This document shows positions 32,296 to 45,009 of a stretch of 64,000 nt of DNA, piece by piece. Numbering within the stretch: position 1 is the stretch's first letter; each line of letters starts with the position of its first letter. The DNA is from Diphasiastrum complanatum (Eukaryota > Streptophyta > Lycopodiopsida > Lycopodiales > Lycopodiaceae). The notes under the pieces are model-generated. The model was not told the origin of the DNA. It saw nothing but the letters and a program-made list of their open reading frames with translations, and did not search any database. Location of the stretch: positions 42,034,007 through 42,098,006 of the forward strand of contig CM055107.1 of NCBI GenBank assembly GCA_029204225.1. Reading direction: 5' to 3'. The position numbers were made by a program, and so were the translations under genes.

Positions 32296-35200
32296 TCATG
32301 AACAAGTCTTTTCCCAATGCTTTGGTGAAGATACACATTCCCTTGAAGACACATGTTGAAGCTCCACCTCCTTTGCAATGACTCGCTCCCTCACAAAATG
32401 ATATTGTATCTCAATATGCTTGCTCCTAGCATGAAAGATAGGATTGGATGCCATTCTTTGGGCTGATTGATTGTCACAAAAGATGATTGGGCTCTCTGAA
32501 AAATCCAGCAAGTGAAGATCCTTGATCATCCTCTTGATCCATACCATCTCCTTTGTGCAATGTGTAAGAGCTTTGTACTCGGCCTCACTAGATGACAATG
32601 AGATAGTGGCTTGTTTCTTTGACATCCATGATATAGCTCCATCACCTATGAAAATACAATAAGAACTAATGGATTTCCTATCCATTACATCTCCAGCATA
32701 GTCCGAATCTAAAAATTCAAAAAGATTAGGTGATGATCCCTCATACAATATGCCAAAATCTCGAGTTCCAATGATGTACCTCAAAACTCTCTTTCCTAGC
32801 TTCCAATGCTCCTCACTAGGATCTTGCATGAATGACTCAATCTTCCAACACAATAGCTTAGATCAGGTCTAGTAATGGTTAGATAGATGAGTGAACCAAC
32901 CAGCTTTCTATAGAGAGTAATGTCCTTGAAGGATCTTTCATTACCTCTTATAGTAAGCTTTACATGAGACTCCATAGGTGTATCAATAGCTTTTGCATCT
33001 ACCATATGAAATCTTTCTAGAATAGAATTAGCATACTTCTCTTTACAAATGAAAGTAGATCGAGAAGATCTAATGACTTCTATTCCTAAAATGTAATGCA
33101 AATTACCAAGATCATGCACCTCAAACTCCTTCTTAAGAGCATTCTTGATATCCTCCACATCTTGATTGTCTCCACCACTCAAGATGATATCATCCACATA
33201 GATTAGCAAGATGGTAACATCATTTCCAGCAAACCTATAGTAAAGTGAATGATCATACTCACTCATAACAAAGCCTTGAAAGAGTAAAAAAGTGTTAAGC
33301 TTAGCATACCAACTCCCTGGTGCTTGCTTAAGGCCATACAAATTCTTCTGTAGAAGACACACATGATTTGGCTTTGTTTATGAGATGTAGCTCTTGGGTT
33401 GCTCCATGTATACTTCCTCCTCAAGATCACCATTCAAGAATGCATTTGAAATGTCCATTTGCCATAGATCTCATCCATAAAGTGTAGCAAGTGAAATGAT
33501 GACTCGAATGCTTACCATCTTTGCCACGGGTGCAAAGGTCTCATCATAGTCAATTCCTTGTTGTTGAGCATATCCTTTTGCCACTAACATTGCCTTGTAC
33601 TTGTTGATAGATCCATCTTGGTTTGTCTGCACCTTGAAGATCCATTTGCATCCAATAGCTTTCTTGTCCTTAGGCAACTCCACCAATCTCCATGTTCCAT
33701 TCTTCATAAGAGCTTGATACTCAAGATCCATTGCTTGGATCCACTCCTCTTCTTTCCTTGCTTGATCTACACTTGTAGGCTCATCCAAAGAGGTTAGGAA
33801 AGCAACATAATCTCCAGAAACTACTTGCTTACCCTTTTGATCATATGTGAGCCTTGAAGGTACTTGTCTTTCTCTTGATGTTCTCCTTGGCTTTTGACTT
33901 GATGAAGGTCTATCATCACCACCATCCAAAGTAGGATCCTTCTCATCAACATCAAGAATGTTAGAACCATCTACTTTACCATCAATCATGCTTGAAGACA
34001 CCTTTGGAATGTTTCCCTCATCAAAAATGACATCTCTACCAACAATCACTTTGTTAGTAGAAGGAATGTAAACCTTGTAGGATTTACTCACCTCACTATA
34101 TCCAACAAAAATACCTCTTCTTGAAGATGGATCCTCCTTGGTCCTATCATCAAGAGTAATGTTGACATAGCATGTGCATCCAAAGGTTCTTAGAAAGTTG
34201 ACACTCGGCCTCCTCTTGAATAGCATCTCAAAAGGTATCCTTCCATCCAAAATAGCACTCGGCCACCTATTGCACAAGAAGTTGGCACACAACAAAGCTT
34301 GATCCCAAAATGGTTTGTCAAGATTAGCACTTAACATCATAGCTTTAGCACTTTCACATAAAGTTCTATTCTTCCTTTCAGCCACTCCATTTTGTTGTGG
34401 GGTCCTTGATTTTGTATACTCCCTCTTGATCCCATGCTCATCACCAAAAGGCCTTGAACTTGTTAGATATGTACAACCACCATTGTCACCTCTCAAGCAC
34501 TTGATCTTTGTGGAGAATTGGTTCTCCCTTGCATTCTTGAACTTGACAAAGACATCATACACTTCATCCTTGCTCTTTAGTAGATAGATCCAACAAAATC
34601 TACTAAAATCATCAATGAATGTTACATACATCTTAGCTCCACTATTGCTAATTGTAGTAAATCCATGAATATCTGAATGTACAAGTTGAAAAGGCTTTGT
34701 AGATCTAGAAATAGATCTAGTATAAGGTAGTCTATGTGACTTAGACAAAGCACAAGACTCACAAACATGCTTGTCATTACTTAAGGAACTTGGAAGACCA
34801 ATCACAACCTTCTTCCTTGCCATTACCTCCAATGACTTGAAGGTGTCCCATCCTTTTGTGCCAAACCTCTTGAATAGAAATTTGCTCCCTTGCAACACAT
34901 CCAACTTGGTTAGCAATAACACAAGCATCAAGTTTGAACAACTTCCCTTGTCTTTTACCTTTTCCAATCAAGACATCCTTCCTTTTGATCAAACAAGCAT
35001 CTCCATCAAACTCTACCTTGAGCTTAGCATTTGACTCACACTAAGCAAATTCTTGGTAATAGATGGAATAAACAAGACATCCTCCAAATGAACATTCCTA
35101 TTTGTAGAGAGATAAATAGGAATTGTGCCAATCCCTTTGATTGCACACTCACCATCATTGGCCATGTAGATCACCCTCTTGTCCTCTCCATATGCCAACA

Positions 35201-36164
35201 AAGAAGTGAAGTACTCTTTGTGAAAGGTCATGTGTGAACTTGCTCCACTATCAATCCACCAAGGATCTAGATCTCCATCATTAGCAAGCATACATGAAGA
35301 CATCACAAAAGCATCATCATTTGAATCTTGCACATCCAAACCATCCTCATCAAGAGTAAGATTACCTTGCTTGTCTCCTTGATCTCTCTTCTTCTTGTAG
35401 CACTCACTTGCAAAGTGTCCTTTGATGCCACAATAGAAGCACTTGAGCTTTGATCTATCCTTCTTTTTGACACTTGAAGAAGCATCCACTTGATCTTGCC
35501 CTTTAGACCACTTGCTTTTGGTTTTGCCCTTGAATTTGCCCTTTGTGAACATAGCATCCTCTTGAAGTGTCGATGTAGGTCCACCTCTTGCTTGAAGCCT
35601 ATATTCCTCATTGATCAAGATCTCTTGAAGATCCATCAAACTTGGCAAAGTCTTTTGAATAGCAATACTTTGAACAATATTAGCATGAGCATCCAACAAG
35701 CCATTAAGAATCACTTGAATGAGCTCTCCTTCCTTAATGCTTTCATCTATGCAAGCTAACTCATCATTCAATGCTTTCATTCTCAAAACAAAAGTACTTG
35801 GACTTTCTTCATTCTTTTGCAAACAAGAAAAGATTTGCCTTCTTAGAGTCAACACTCTAGAAGTAGACTTGGATTCATAAAGCTTCTTCAATGAGTTCCA
35901 AGCTTCCAAAGATGATGTGCACTTACCAACTTCCTTGAGAAGTTCATTGGTAACATTCATCTTTATCATGTGTAGAGCCTTCTTGGCCCTCTTGTCATAC
36001 CTCAATTGATCTTGTTGTGTTGCTGGTCTCTCCTCCAAACCTACAACAATATTTAAAACATCATTCATCTCAAGAAGTGACTCCATCCTCACTTTCCATA
36101 ATGAATGGTTACTTGAGGTAAGTCTATCATTGGCTTCCAACATGACTCCAATTGAGGTTGCCAT
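32296..36164 (-). pseudogene. Copia-2 gag-pol with few disruptions
   Basis: Gag starts at 36164 (MATSIGVMLEANDRLTSSNH) and stays open through the zinc knuckle CFYCGIKGHFASEC and protease WWIDSGASSHMTFH to about 35013. Then LFKLDACV, VWHKRMGH (pre-integrase), LVHSDIHGF, LRGDNGG and NGVAERKNRTLCESAKAM (integrase) run to reverse transcriptase KYKAMLVAKGYAQQQGIDYD. At about 33468 a TGA replaces a probable Trp codon. RT resumes with DISNAFLNGDLEEEVYMEQP, LYGLKQAPGSW and LLIYVDDIILSG (the YVDD catalytic pair intact), then RNase H with DSDYAGDVMDRKS and LSSSEAEYKAL, and the end block HARSKHIEIQYHFVRE. Further frame breaks occur near 35010, 33370 and 32850. Best preserved polyprotein in the window. 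Confidence 0.93.
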
Positions 36165-36750
36165 GTAGCAATGACCTGATCTTCTCTTTCAACCTGTTTC
36201 AATGCACAAAGCACTCCTTTGAACAACAACAAATGCTTCCAAAAGAAATCACAAGATTTGAAACTATCTCACAAATTCTCTTCTAGCACTTATCCAAGCA
36301 AATCAACACATAAAATCATGGAATCTTGATCAACCTATGATCTATCCTCAATCTAATGACTTTTGCCACTTCCTAAGATTGAAACACACTCAAATGAAGT
36401 CCAGCAACCTCACTATCTAGAGATCCAATCAAAATTAGGGTTTTGACAAAATCACAAAAATTGACTATTCCAAATCTACATGCAAATGCTGAAAATTTGA
36501 TATGCAATCTATAACCCACCACTTAGGCTGAACCAATGATCCAAAAATCGGCCAGATCCAGCATGTGAATTCAAAAAACGTAATTGAACAAGTATATTGA
36601 CCTATTTAGTGTTTTGATCTACAAAAGATCCAATCTACAAAAGCAAAAAATCCAATTTTGGTGTAGAATCCTCTCTAGCATGCCCTAGACTTGATATCTT
36701 CACCAAATCATTGATAGATCTGATTTCCTCCTTCAAAACCTGAAACACAA

Positions 36751-36762
36751 GCTCTGATACCA
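36751..36762 (-). other. Copia-2 primer-binding site
   Basis: Minus strand TGGTATCAGAGC, directly adjoining the 5' LTR. Confidence 0.93.
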
Positions 36763-37409
36763 TGTGAAAGATTCCAGATCCTTAAGATCCACTCTACTTG
36801 AATGATCTTTGGTTAGAAAGAGAAATACACTACCAATTTCACCAATGTAGAAAAATCAACATCTACACACAATTTGAGATGCAAACACTACTAGAACTTG
36901 ATCAAACTTGAATGAAATAATTATGTACTATTGTTGTCCATACAAAACCAGCAAGCTACTATTTCACACGTGTGGATCCCAAAATAGCAAATATAGATCA
37001 TTCTACACATAGAATTGCAAGCAATCACCAAAATAGTGCACCAATGGATAGTAGAACCCAAGAGAACCATGTATAAGCATGAAATGAGATAGAGAAGAGA
37101 GAAGATGACTCTCTCCACGAGTTACATCCTTTTATAGCAGGTCCAAACCCTATTTGGCCACTTGGCTTTCCCACCAAAATGCTAACCCTACCAATTTTGG
37201 GTCTAGATTCAATGTACCCAACTTATTCAAATTGAATCTACTCAAACTCGCATTCTATCTTTCCCACACTTTCAAAAAGTGTTTATTCAAATGAAATTTA
37301 GACTAATGAACTTCGAAAGTCAACCTCTAAGTCTAAAACAAGTTTTGGCCTCAATATGCCAAATATGGAAATACTGCAAAATGTGATGAAACTAGTTGAA
37401 TCTTTCACA
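36763..37409 (-). repeat. Copia-2 5' LTR
   Basis: A near-identical partner of 31588-32235. It carries CACACGTGTG at 36965-36974 and the same TATA box in minus orientation near 37129-37139. Confidence 0.93.
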
Positions 37410-37448
37410 ATTGGCACCTTAAAGCGTGAAACTCCTTATGAGCTGCGA

Positions 37449-37473
37449 GGGGGGGGGGGGGGGGGGGGGGGGG
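37449..37473 (+). repeat. Poly-G run of 25
   Basis: Twenty-five consecutive G residues, followed about 78 bp later by a second run of 11 G (37551-37561) and a C-rich complement (CCTCCCCC) after it. Such runs can form G-quadruplexes and are also prone to assembly error. Confidence 0.9.
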
Positions 37474-38333
37474 CTAATTACTCCTGCTGTACAATGACCT
37501 GCAGGTACGATTAGTACCTACAAGTTCTGTTATTTCATAGGCTTGAAGGAGGGGGGGGGGGAGTAATACCTCCCCCAGAACCTGAGCTAGCGCAGCACTG
37601 TAGCGCCTGCCAACGCATTTCTTTGTAAATCCGTGGGTGAGGGGAGGGAAGTAATACCTACCCCCACTAAAGTAGAATGGATTTTTTTTACGTGACTTGG
37701 GAGGGGAGTGGCGAGCCTCCCCACAGCCCTGTCACTTCTCTCCTTTGCAAAGCAAAGCTTGTTATGCAAAAAATGTATGCTAAGTTTCAAAGCTTAATGC
37801 TTAAAAATTGAGGCTTTCAAACACTATGTTAGCTAATTAATGAAAGAAAGCTATGTAAGGCTAATCCTTGAGTCACGTCCTTGTTTGACTGTACTAGTAC
37901 TTTTTTCTTTCTCCTCCTCTATACCTGCAGATCTCCAAAAGAAGGGAGAGAGCTGTGGTACGTAGGAGTTGGAGAAGGGAGAAAGGGCCAATATTGAATT
38001 GAAAAAATCCTTGGGGTCCATGAGCCATGTGGCACCTTTGGGTGGCCCCACATGGCTAGAAACGTCTAGAAGGGACAAATGGGGCCTTTCTTGGGCCCCA
38101 CTTGTCCTTTTTGCATGAGGGTGGAGAGGAGCTTTGGGGAAGGAGTAAAGGAGGTACATTCACTCCCTTTCCCTCATTCTCCCAAGTTGTTGTAGATTTT
38201 TATTGCTCTCAAGTTGCTTGCTCTCAATTTGGATATTTCTTGAGGCCTTGTGCACTAGCTTTTTCCTTTTTGCGATTTTAACACCGTAGCTCTCTGTTTT
38301 CCCTCTAGTTTTTTGCCAGTTACTCCTTTATTC
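37474..38333 (+). other. Probable LTR/leader of the Gypsy gag relic
   Basis: No coding sequence. The stretch contains a doubled AGTAATACCT-CCCCC motif (37562-37576 and 37651-37667) and a pyrimidine-rich segment before the gag start. I could not find a paired LTR or primer site. Confidence 0.35.
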
Positions 38334-39512
38334 ATGGACACCCCTATGGATGAGACTAGAGCTCCAAGTCCCATCGGGACTTATATGGAAAACATGACGC
38401 GTGCCATAAATTTGTTACAACAACAAACTATAAACATGCGCTCAAAACATGAACGGGCAGAGGCCGAGATTCGGGCTATGTCCCAGTCTCGACAAGCTCT
38501 CCTAAACCCGATGTTTACTCTGGAATTTTTTATCGGAGAAAAGAAGGACAGACACCAAGATGTGGTGTTAGCCTGGCTAGATCGATGGACATCGCATTTT
38601 TCCATGCACGATCTATCAGATAGCTCGCGTATTTTGACGGCCGTCATGTTTTTACGTGGTAAGGCATATTCTTGGTGGCAGGATCTTAAAGACCGAGCTA
38701 TGGTCCCAACCACTTGGTATGACTTCCAGGTAGCCTTTAAGACTGCCTTTATGCATGTCCTATACAATTTTGAATACTATCGTCCATTTGCCACGTTGCA
38801 AATGGGGAAGAATCCCCTGGACGTCTATTTGCAAGACTTCCAGGAGGCTACTTTGCGGTTTTTTAACCGCATAGATGGCGTACTCCTTAAGCAACATTTC
38901 ATTTTGGGCTTGCCAAGGAATATCAGTTGGAAGTTTGTCATAATCAGCCACAGTCCTTAGAGGATGTCGTGCGTTTCGTTCGGATTTTCGATTATATGAA
39001 CACTATACCGCAAAGAGCAGCCAAAGCCCAAAGCCAAAGACAAATCCAATGTGGTCCCTTCTTTCAAAAAGGGCAAGGAGTGCATGGTCGGCAAAGCTTC
39101 TCCTTTGGGGAAGAAAAAGAAGCACCCTCGGTTGGAGAGAGCGGACTTCGACAAGGCCAAAAGTGACAAGCTATGTTTCTTTTGCCTAAAGAAGGGGCAC
39201 CTTTCCAAGGATCGTCCGAAGAGACGGAAGAAGGGTGGCCGCTCCTTTAAGACACCAGGTGATTCTTCTATTTCTTGCATTGATGTATCTTTTAAAGATG
39301 AAATTGTTTGTATGAATTGTTGTTTTAATACTGTAGTGTTTGGACCTCACGACCTCATTCGCATGGGTGGGTTCGTAGGCAGCCAACCTGTGAGTGTTCT
39401 TTTTTACGATGGTTCTACGCATAATTTTATTGATGCTAAGTTGGTGCAGAAGCTGCAGGTGACAACCTCACCAAGTTGTTGGAAATTAAGCCCACAATTG
39501 CCTCCTTGGTGA
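38334..39512 (+). pseudogene. Gypsy gag-protease relic, plus strand
   Basis: From the ATG at 38334 (MDTPMDETRAPSPIGTY) comes a coiled-coil-like start, then the retrotransposon gag core FLRGKAYSWWQDLKD and TWYDFQVAFKTAF. The first frame stops at 38960; a shifted frame carries SLEDVVRFVRIFDYM. A third frame holds the zinc knuckle CFFCLKKGHLSKDR, with the last Cys now Arg, and a protease start VLFYDGSTHNFIDAKLVQKL, where the usual D-T-G is altered. It ends abruptly at about 39512. Reverse transcriptase and the rest are missing. Confidence 0.82.
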
Positions 39513-40778
39513 ATGATAACTTAGACAGCCAATTACTTGAAGAACGTCTGTAACGGACTTCCGACTGATCGCCAGCAAAGGACAACCAATCCCATTATAA
39601 TTTTAAGTTCAGATGTTAAGTTTAATAAGTTGAAGTCATTGAAGACTTGGCCATCTTCAAGGACTTCCACAAAAATTGCATTTAGAACAAGTCTACAGAT
39701 TTACATTGTTTTCAAGACAGTCTGCAGAAATGAACTATGTTTGAGACAGTTTTGAGATAGCTTCGCAACAATTTCACAACAATCCAAAAGTTCAACTATT
39801 TTAAACACCCTCGACTTTTTTGCGACAATTTTACAACAGTTCAAAAGTTTATATAATTTTTAGCACCTTCAACTTTGTTCGCAAAAAGTTCGCGAACACA
39901 GAGAAAATTCCTGAAGGTCATTCATTTTTTATGTTGAACTGTTTTAAAGACGCCTTCATCTTTTTTAAGGAAACCTTCGCCTTTTTAAGGGCACATTTGT
40001 CTTTTTTGCAAAATCTCAAAGAGAGAGAAAAAATGCCGAAGGTCATCTACTTTGAACGAGGAATGTTCCTAGCCACTTCCCAAATTTGCGAAGTGAGAAA
40101 AAGCCACTTCCCTTATAAAGCGAAGTGAGAGAATTTTTAACGCCCTCGTCCACGTCAATATTTGATACACGGATGAAATCTATAAATGGATCATCCAAGC
40201 ACAGATTGTTGGTTGCTCCATCCATGAGACATATTATTTGAGCCTCCCAATTATGCCGTCGATTTTTGGTTGTAATTGCTATTTGTATTGTGCTTCAGTG
40301 TAATATAGTAGCAGCACGTTTTTATCTGTGTACAACGTAGATGAATGCTTGTTGTGATTGAATGCACTTTCGTTGTTGTTTGATCGCACTTGTATACTCA
40401 CTCTGATCAGAACACGGACGTCTATGACTCCTCAGTTTCTGATCAGATGATGGCCATCTTTGACAGCTGAGGAACTCGCGATATCATACTGCTCTTCCAT
40501 TTATTTCAGAACTATACTTCATGTTGAATCTGATTTCAGTAGTACCACACACAAACCATCTCCAACATCTTCGGTGGACTGTACTCTTGTTTTTAAAATA
40601 TGAATTGATTTTTAAGATCCTGTTGGGCAATCATAATGCATAAAGCTATGATTATATTTAGCATAAGCTGTCTATTAGACTGTTTTCCTAGCAGCTGATT
40701 AGAACGGGAGAGCTATTCCGCGATATTCTTGCTCTCTTCTCCGTTCTCGTTCTTCTTATCTCTCTTGTCCCATCAGAT

Positions 40779-40790
40779 TGGTATCAGAGT
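40779..40790 (+). other. Copia-4 primer-binding site
   Basis: TGGTATCAGAGT, one mismatch to the initiator-Met-tRNA site. Confidence 0.8.
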
Positions 40791-40842
40791 GTAGTCCAAA
40801 TAAACCAAGAGATTAAGTTTGTCCTATTTGTATACTGTTATC

Positions 40843-41841
40843 ATGTCTCATATAGGTAGCTCTTCATCTTCATCACTCAGTGAAGCTAGAATCATTGACA
40901 AGTTCAATGGTTCTAACTTCTACATTTGGAAGTTGAAACTTAGAATGATATTGATCGATAGAAATCTTTGGGATGTAGTAGAAGGTGCAGACCTAGAACC
41001 AGAAGATGGTGATCAAGCAAAGGCCTGGAAGATCAAAGATCTGAAGGCCTTAGCATGTATCACACTCAATCTGGCTAACTCCCAAATATCTCACCTTACC
41101 ATGTGCAAAACCTCTAAGGAAGCACTGGACTTGTTATCAAGTCTCTATGAGACTCACGATGTAACCACAAGATTACATTTTAGAAAGAAGTTCTTTACTC
41201 TTAGCATGTCTAATTCTACTGCCATCACTTCTCACATCAACAGCTTCAAGTCTCTGTTAGATCAGTTATCAGCTATAGGATGTTCTATTCAAGATAATGA
41301 TGTCGTCATGACCTTGCTTTCTTCTCTTCCAAAGTCCTATGGGCACTTTGTGGTGATGATCTCCACAAAATCGGACCTCACCCTTTAAAAGGTGATTGGT
41401 CATCTTCTTCAAAAAGAAATGCAAAGAAAGACTAGCAGCCTGTCCATCAAAGACAAATCCATGGCTCTATACACCAAGAAGAAAGATCATTCCAAGGGTA
41501 AGAATCAGGTGCAGCAGCAACAACAGAAGCCTCACACTCGAGGTGAGCATGGTGGATCATGCAAGAAGCTTTTCTGCAGATATTGCAAAAGAGCTAATCA
41601 CGATATCAAGGAGTGTCGCATCAGGATCTACAACGAGGCAAAGAAACAACAACAACAAAAGCAGCCAGACTCCTCCAACGTGGCAGAATTCAAAGAGCAA
41701 GACACACACTTGTTCATGGCTTATAGCAGCAACGAAGACTATGATAGTTGGTACCTGGATAGCGGCGCTACCCAACACATGACCTCTCGCAAGGAATGGT
41801 TTATGGAGTACACAACTTACAACAGAGACCAATATAAGTGA
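40843..41841 (+). pseudogene. Copia-4 gag-protease, one in-frame stop
   Basis: It begins MSHIGSSSSSSLSEARIID and runs through FNGSNFYIWKLKLRMILIDR and the gag core (TSKEALDLLSSLYETHD) to a TAA at 41386-41388, then on in the same frame. A glutamine-rich basic linker leads to the zinc knuckle CRYCKRANHDIKEC and protease WYLDSGATQHMTSRKEWF. Sequence identity to a functional Copia is lost at the junction near 41840. Apart from the TAA, the frame is intact, so this insertion is fairly young. Confidence 0.88.
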
Positions 41842-41844
41842 AAG

Positions 41845-42953
41845 ATGTTGCACAACATAGACCATTGCCAATGCTTCTCTCTCGGTGGTTGTATAGTTTA
41901 CTTCAGCAAGCACCAGTTGTCTACTCAAGAAATGTATTGGGAAGTCTTTGCCATACTCGTCCGGTTGCGCAAGAAGACCTCCAATGGCATACTTACTTGC
42001 GTCAATATGCACATGGAACTCTTTCGTGTAATCTGGTGAGCGAAGTATGGGAGTCGTGGTGAGGGCTGTTTCCAACTCCTCAAAGGCCTTAATTCGTTCT
42101 TCGGTCCAGCGAGGATCTACCACAACTAAATAAACGAGGCGTGCCTTGCCGACATAGTCGATTATAAAGATGCGATAATAATTTGTATGATCGAGGAAGA
42201 CATATACTTCCTTCCGTGACTGTTGCAAGTAAGGGCATTTCCACTATAACCTTGATTTTTGATGAATCGGTAGAAATACCGTCTTTTGAAATTATATGCC
42301 CGAGTACGACCCCATGGGTGACCCATATTTGGCATTTATTTGGGTTTAGTGAGATTCCAAATCTACGACAGCGAATGAAGATTTCTCTAGGGTGTCAAGG
42401 TGCGTAGTTGCAGAGGAATGTACATGTAGATCGTCGAGATAAATCTCCACTATCCGATGTAACATATCTTGAAAGGCCAATTGCATGACCCTTTGGAACG
42501 TTGAAGGGGCGTTGCATAAGCCAAAAGGCATAACGTTATAAGCATAAATGTCGTTCTCTGTTGCAAAGGCCGTTTTATGTTTATCTTCAGGGGCTATTTG
42601 AACAAGGAGATACCCGCTGAATCCATCCAAGAAGTTGAAAGCTTCAGCTCCTGCCATTTCCTCTCGGATTTGGGTCGTTAAAGACAAGGAAAAATGGTCT
42701 TTACCACATTAAGGTTTTTGAGATCGACATAGATACCAAGCTTGCTGTTTTTCTTGAGTACAATCACAATGGGTGATACCCAATCAGTATGTTGTACCTC
42801 ATAAATGAAGCCAACATCTAGCAATTTCTTAATATCTTTGTCGATCCTCTCACGATAGACAGGGTTAGATCGATAGGGTTTAGCCCTAATAGGCTTAGCA
42901 TTGTCTTTTAAAGGAATCCTATGGACGTTTATTTCAGGTGGGACCCCTTTCAT
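41845..42953 (-). pseudogene. Gypsy reverse transcriptase and RNase H
   Basis: RT blocks: INVHRIPLKDNAKPIRAKPY, YRERIDKDIKKLLDVGFI, FNFLDGFSGYLLVQIA, NVMPFGLCNAPSTFQRVM and the catalytic YLDDLHVHS. After a break comes RNase H: FEELETALTTTPIL, FHVHIDASKYAIGGLLAQ and NYTTTEREALAMVYVVQH. The reading frame is interrupted near 42690 and between 42346 and 42228. Truncated at the junction with Copia-4 on the left. Confidence 0.9.
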
Positions 42954-43028
42954 TTCTGTATAATTTCATGCAAATACATCCTTGTATTTGCGAAGTAAAG
43001 TTTCCAGATCAGAAAGTTGGGTTGATGA

Positions 43029-43553
43029 CTAATGTGCACCAACATGAACTATTCGATCTATCTCCTCATCAGGATCTTTAAGGTTTAGTGGAATTGTCTT
43101 AGCAGGTCCTTCAAAGGAATTGGAACTTGGTGTAGGTTCCCCATGTGGCTGTGGTAATTGGATAACAATGTCATCCAGTGTAAAGTCTTTGAACTTCTGT
43201 GGAAGATCAAAAGGTGGGTCGACAAAAGGTTCGGGAACTTTGGGAATCATCTGAGGTGATTCACTACCGGATGTGGAAGCTTGGTCGGATTGTTTGGTTT
43301 TTGTCCCTTTTGACAAGGGCTTGATCGGCTGTTTAAGCTTCTCACGCTCAGTGAATTTTGTATCAATAGCTTTTGGTTTTTGTAACTGAGGTTTTTGTGG
43401 TTTTTGAGTGGGTGGTGTTGGTGTCTTACTTATCATATCATCGTCGATTGTATCCCAGATTTCATCGGGATACAGATCCCATGTATATACTTTGGGTTTG
43501 GGCTTGTATGTTTGTGTGTTGGGTACCTTGGATGTCAATTGGACGTGAGCCAA
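43029..43553 (-). pseudogene. Gypsy inter-domain linker, proline/lysine-rich
   Basis: A 174-codon open frame, rich in Pro, Lys and Gln (TPPTQKPQKPQLQKPKAID), between the protease and RT parts of the same element. No domain is recognised; it is probably part of the same polyprotein. Confidence 0.55.
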
Positions 43554-43567
43554 CGGTCCTGGTGTCG

Positions 43568-44395
43568 TTATTTCTTAGGAATTGATTTTGGCGGATAAGG
43601 TTGTGCATCTGGATATAGGAGTACATGTTCATCCGTCATGTCTACATCATCCATGGAAAGAATACCTTCTTCCAAAACATGGGCGGTAGATACACTAGGT
43701 TCTCCTAGGCACCACGCTATAGGAATTGGGTCAATCATCATAAGTGGGATGATGGGTGTGTCAATGTCTGTAGAGGATGGGAGAATATCCACGTCTGCTG
43801 CAGCAGTTTCGATACGACATCGATTGGAATCAGCACAGTCCATAGTGGCTAGTGCGTGACCCCAATTGATTATGTCCATGGATCTCGTATAGTGACCTTT
43901 TGGTTGGATTGGGACGCTATCTGATTCATCATATGTTGTGGATGACCAGTCATCGTATACCTTGGCGGACTTGACATGGCCTGTTGAGTCAACTGTGACT
44001 CGTTTATCATGGTTACCAAAGGTAATTTTGCTATGCTTCCAATCTTGGACAACACCTACCATCTGCAGCCAGGGTGTACCAAGAAGGAGTTTATATGTAT
44101 TGTTATCTTCTGGTAAATCTAAGATGACACAATCTATCACAAATTTGACACCTGCTATGCGAACTTTTATATTTGATAAATGACCAGCAAGGTCAGTAAC
44201 TCGTTGATCAGCCATGCAAAGTTTATATCGTGGTTGATCGAGGGTATGGAAGCCCCATGACTTTGCCAATGACAAAGCCATTATATTAACACCTGATCTG
44301 CTATCTAGGATAGCAGATATTGCAGGATAGTCTTTATAGGACAAAGGTAGGGTGATGCTAGGCCCCTTAGTAGCACCTATATTCAACAGATTCAT
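43568..44395 (-). pseudogene. Gypsy aspartic protease region
   Basis: A 275-codon frame: ISAILDSRSGVNIMALSLAK (the usual D-S-G triad reads D-S-R), VIDCVILDLPEDNNTYKLLL, then LGTPWLQMVGVVQDWKHSKI, the retropepsin C-terminal strand. The same fold is doubled at 21.1-22.3 kb. An acidic linker (SMDDVDMTDEHV) follows. Confidence 0.82.
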
Positions 44396-44609
44396 AGGAA
44401 TCTGAGAAATTTCAGGAATCTCTTCTGTTTTCGCTGTTCATCAGGAATAGTAGACAACTGAAAACTTCGATGGATATAACGTTGAAGCCCAGTGAAGGAT
44501 TTTATTGCGGTATGAAGTGGCATGGTGAGTTGAGCTTGCAGGAGGTCAGAAATACTTCAAGTCCCTGTAAGGATTGCTCCATTTTAAGGATATGAGTTGA
44601 TAATAGACT

Positions 44610-44969
44610 TTATGTATGTTCTTCCTCTCGCAAAAACTCATCTTGAAACTCATTGTATTGCCGTTGTTCCACTTTTGGGTCTGGGTAATCTTTTGGTAAT
44701 GTGGAAGCCGTCAAGTGGCTTCCTTGGGGGTCAGCTGATTTGACATTATTTTGCTGCTGTTCTTGTTGTTGGCGTTGTGCTCTAGTGAGAACTCTAACAG
44801 GTTTGGATGAGATATGACGTGCTGGAAGAATCCTGTTAGATTGTTTAGGACAATCCTTGAAACTATGTTTACAGACACAATCGGGACATTCCGCATGGTA
44901 TTGGTTTTTAACTTTACAGTCAGCCATGAAATGCCCCGTTTCACCACAAATAAAGCAGCGGTTGCTCAT
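44610..44969 (-). pseudogene. Gypsy gag zinc knuckle
   Basis: MSNRCFICGETGHFMADCKV holds a perfect C-x2-C-x4-H-x4-C knuckle, followed by a second Cys-rich segment (CPDCVCKHSFKDC) in which the second knuckle is irregular, and a Gln-rich tail. Confidence 0.85.
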
Positions 44970-45009
44970 TGGGCCTGTGGCAATAGCATAAAAAAGCCAT
45001 CTTGGATGG

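Larger units (their letters stand above)
31588..37409 (-). mobile_element. Copia-2 LTR retrotransposon, nearly complete, target duplication ATTGG
   Basis: The LTRs 31588-32235 and 36763-37409 (about 647 bp each) start TGTGAAAGATT and end CTTTCACA. The flanks ATTGG are at 31583-31587 and 37410-37414. The primer site TGGTATCAGAGC (minus) is at 36751-36762 and the purine tract (GAAGAGGGAG, minus) at 32236-32245. By eye the LTRs differ at about a dozen positions, so it is younger than Copia-1. Gag is open, and pol has only a few breaks. Confidence 0.96.
39548..41841 (+). mobile_element. Copia-4, 5' part only
   Basis: A probable 5' LTR (start near 39548, approximate; end near 40775) has a TATA-like CCCTTATAAAG at 40110-40120. 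Next come a TGGTATCAGAGT primer site at 40779-40790 and a gag-protease reading frame. The element stops at 41841, where minus-strand Gypsy sequence begins. No matching 3' LTR was seen. Confidence 0.72.

Noticed and set aside
37449-37473. Poly-G run as a telomere- or CRISPR-like array
   Set aside because: A pure homopolymer without unit structure or spacers; the context is retrotransposon debris.
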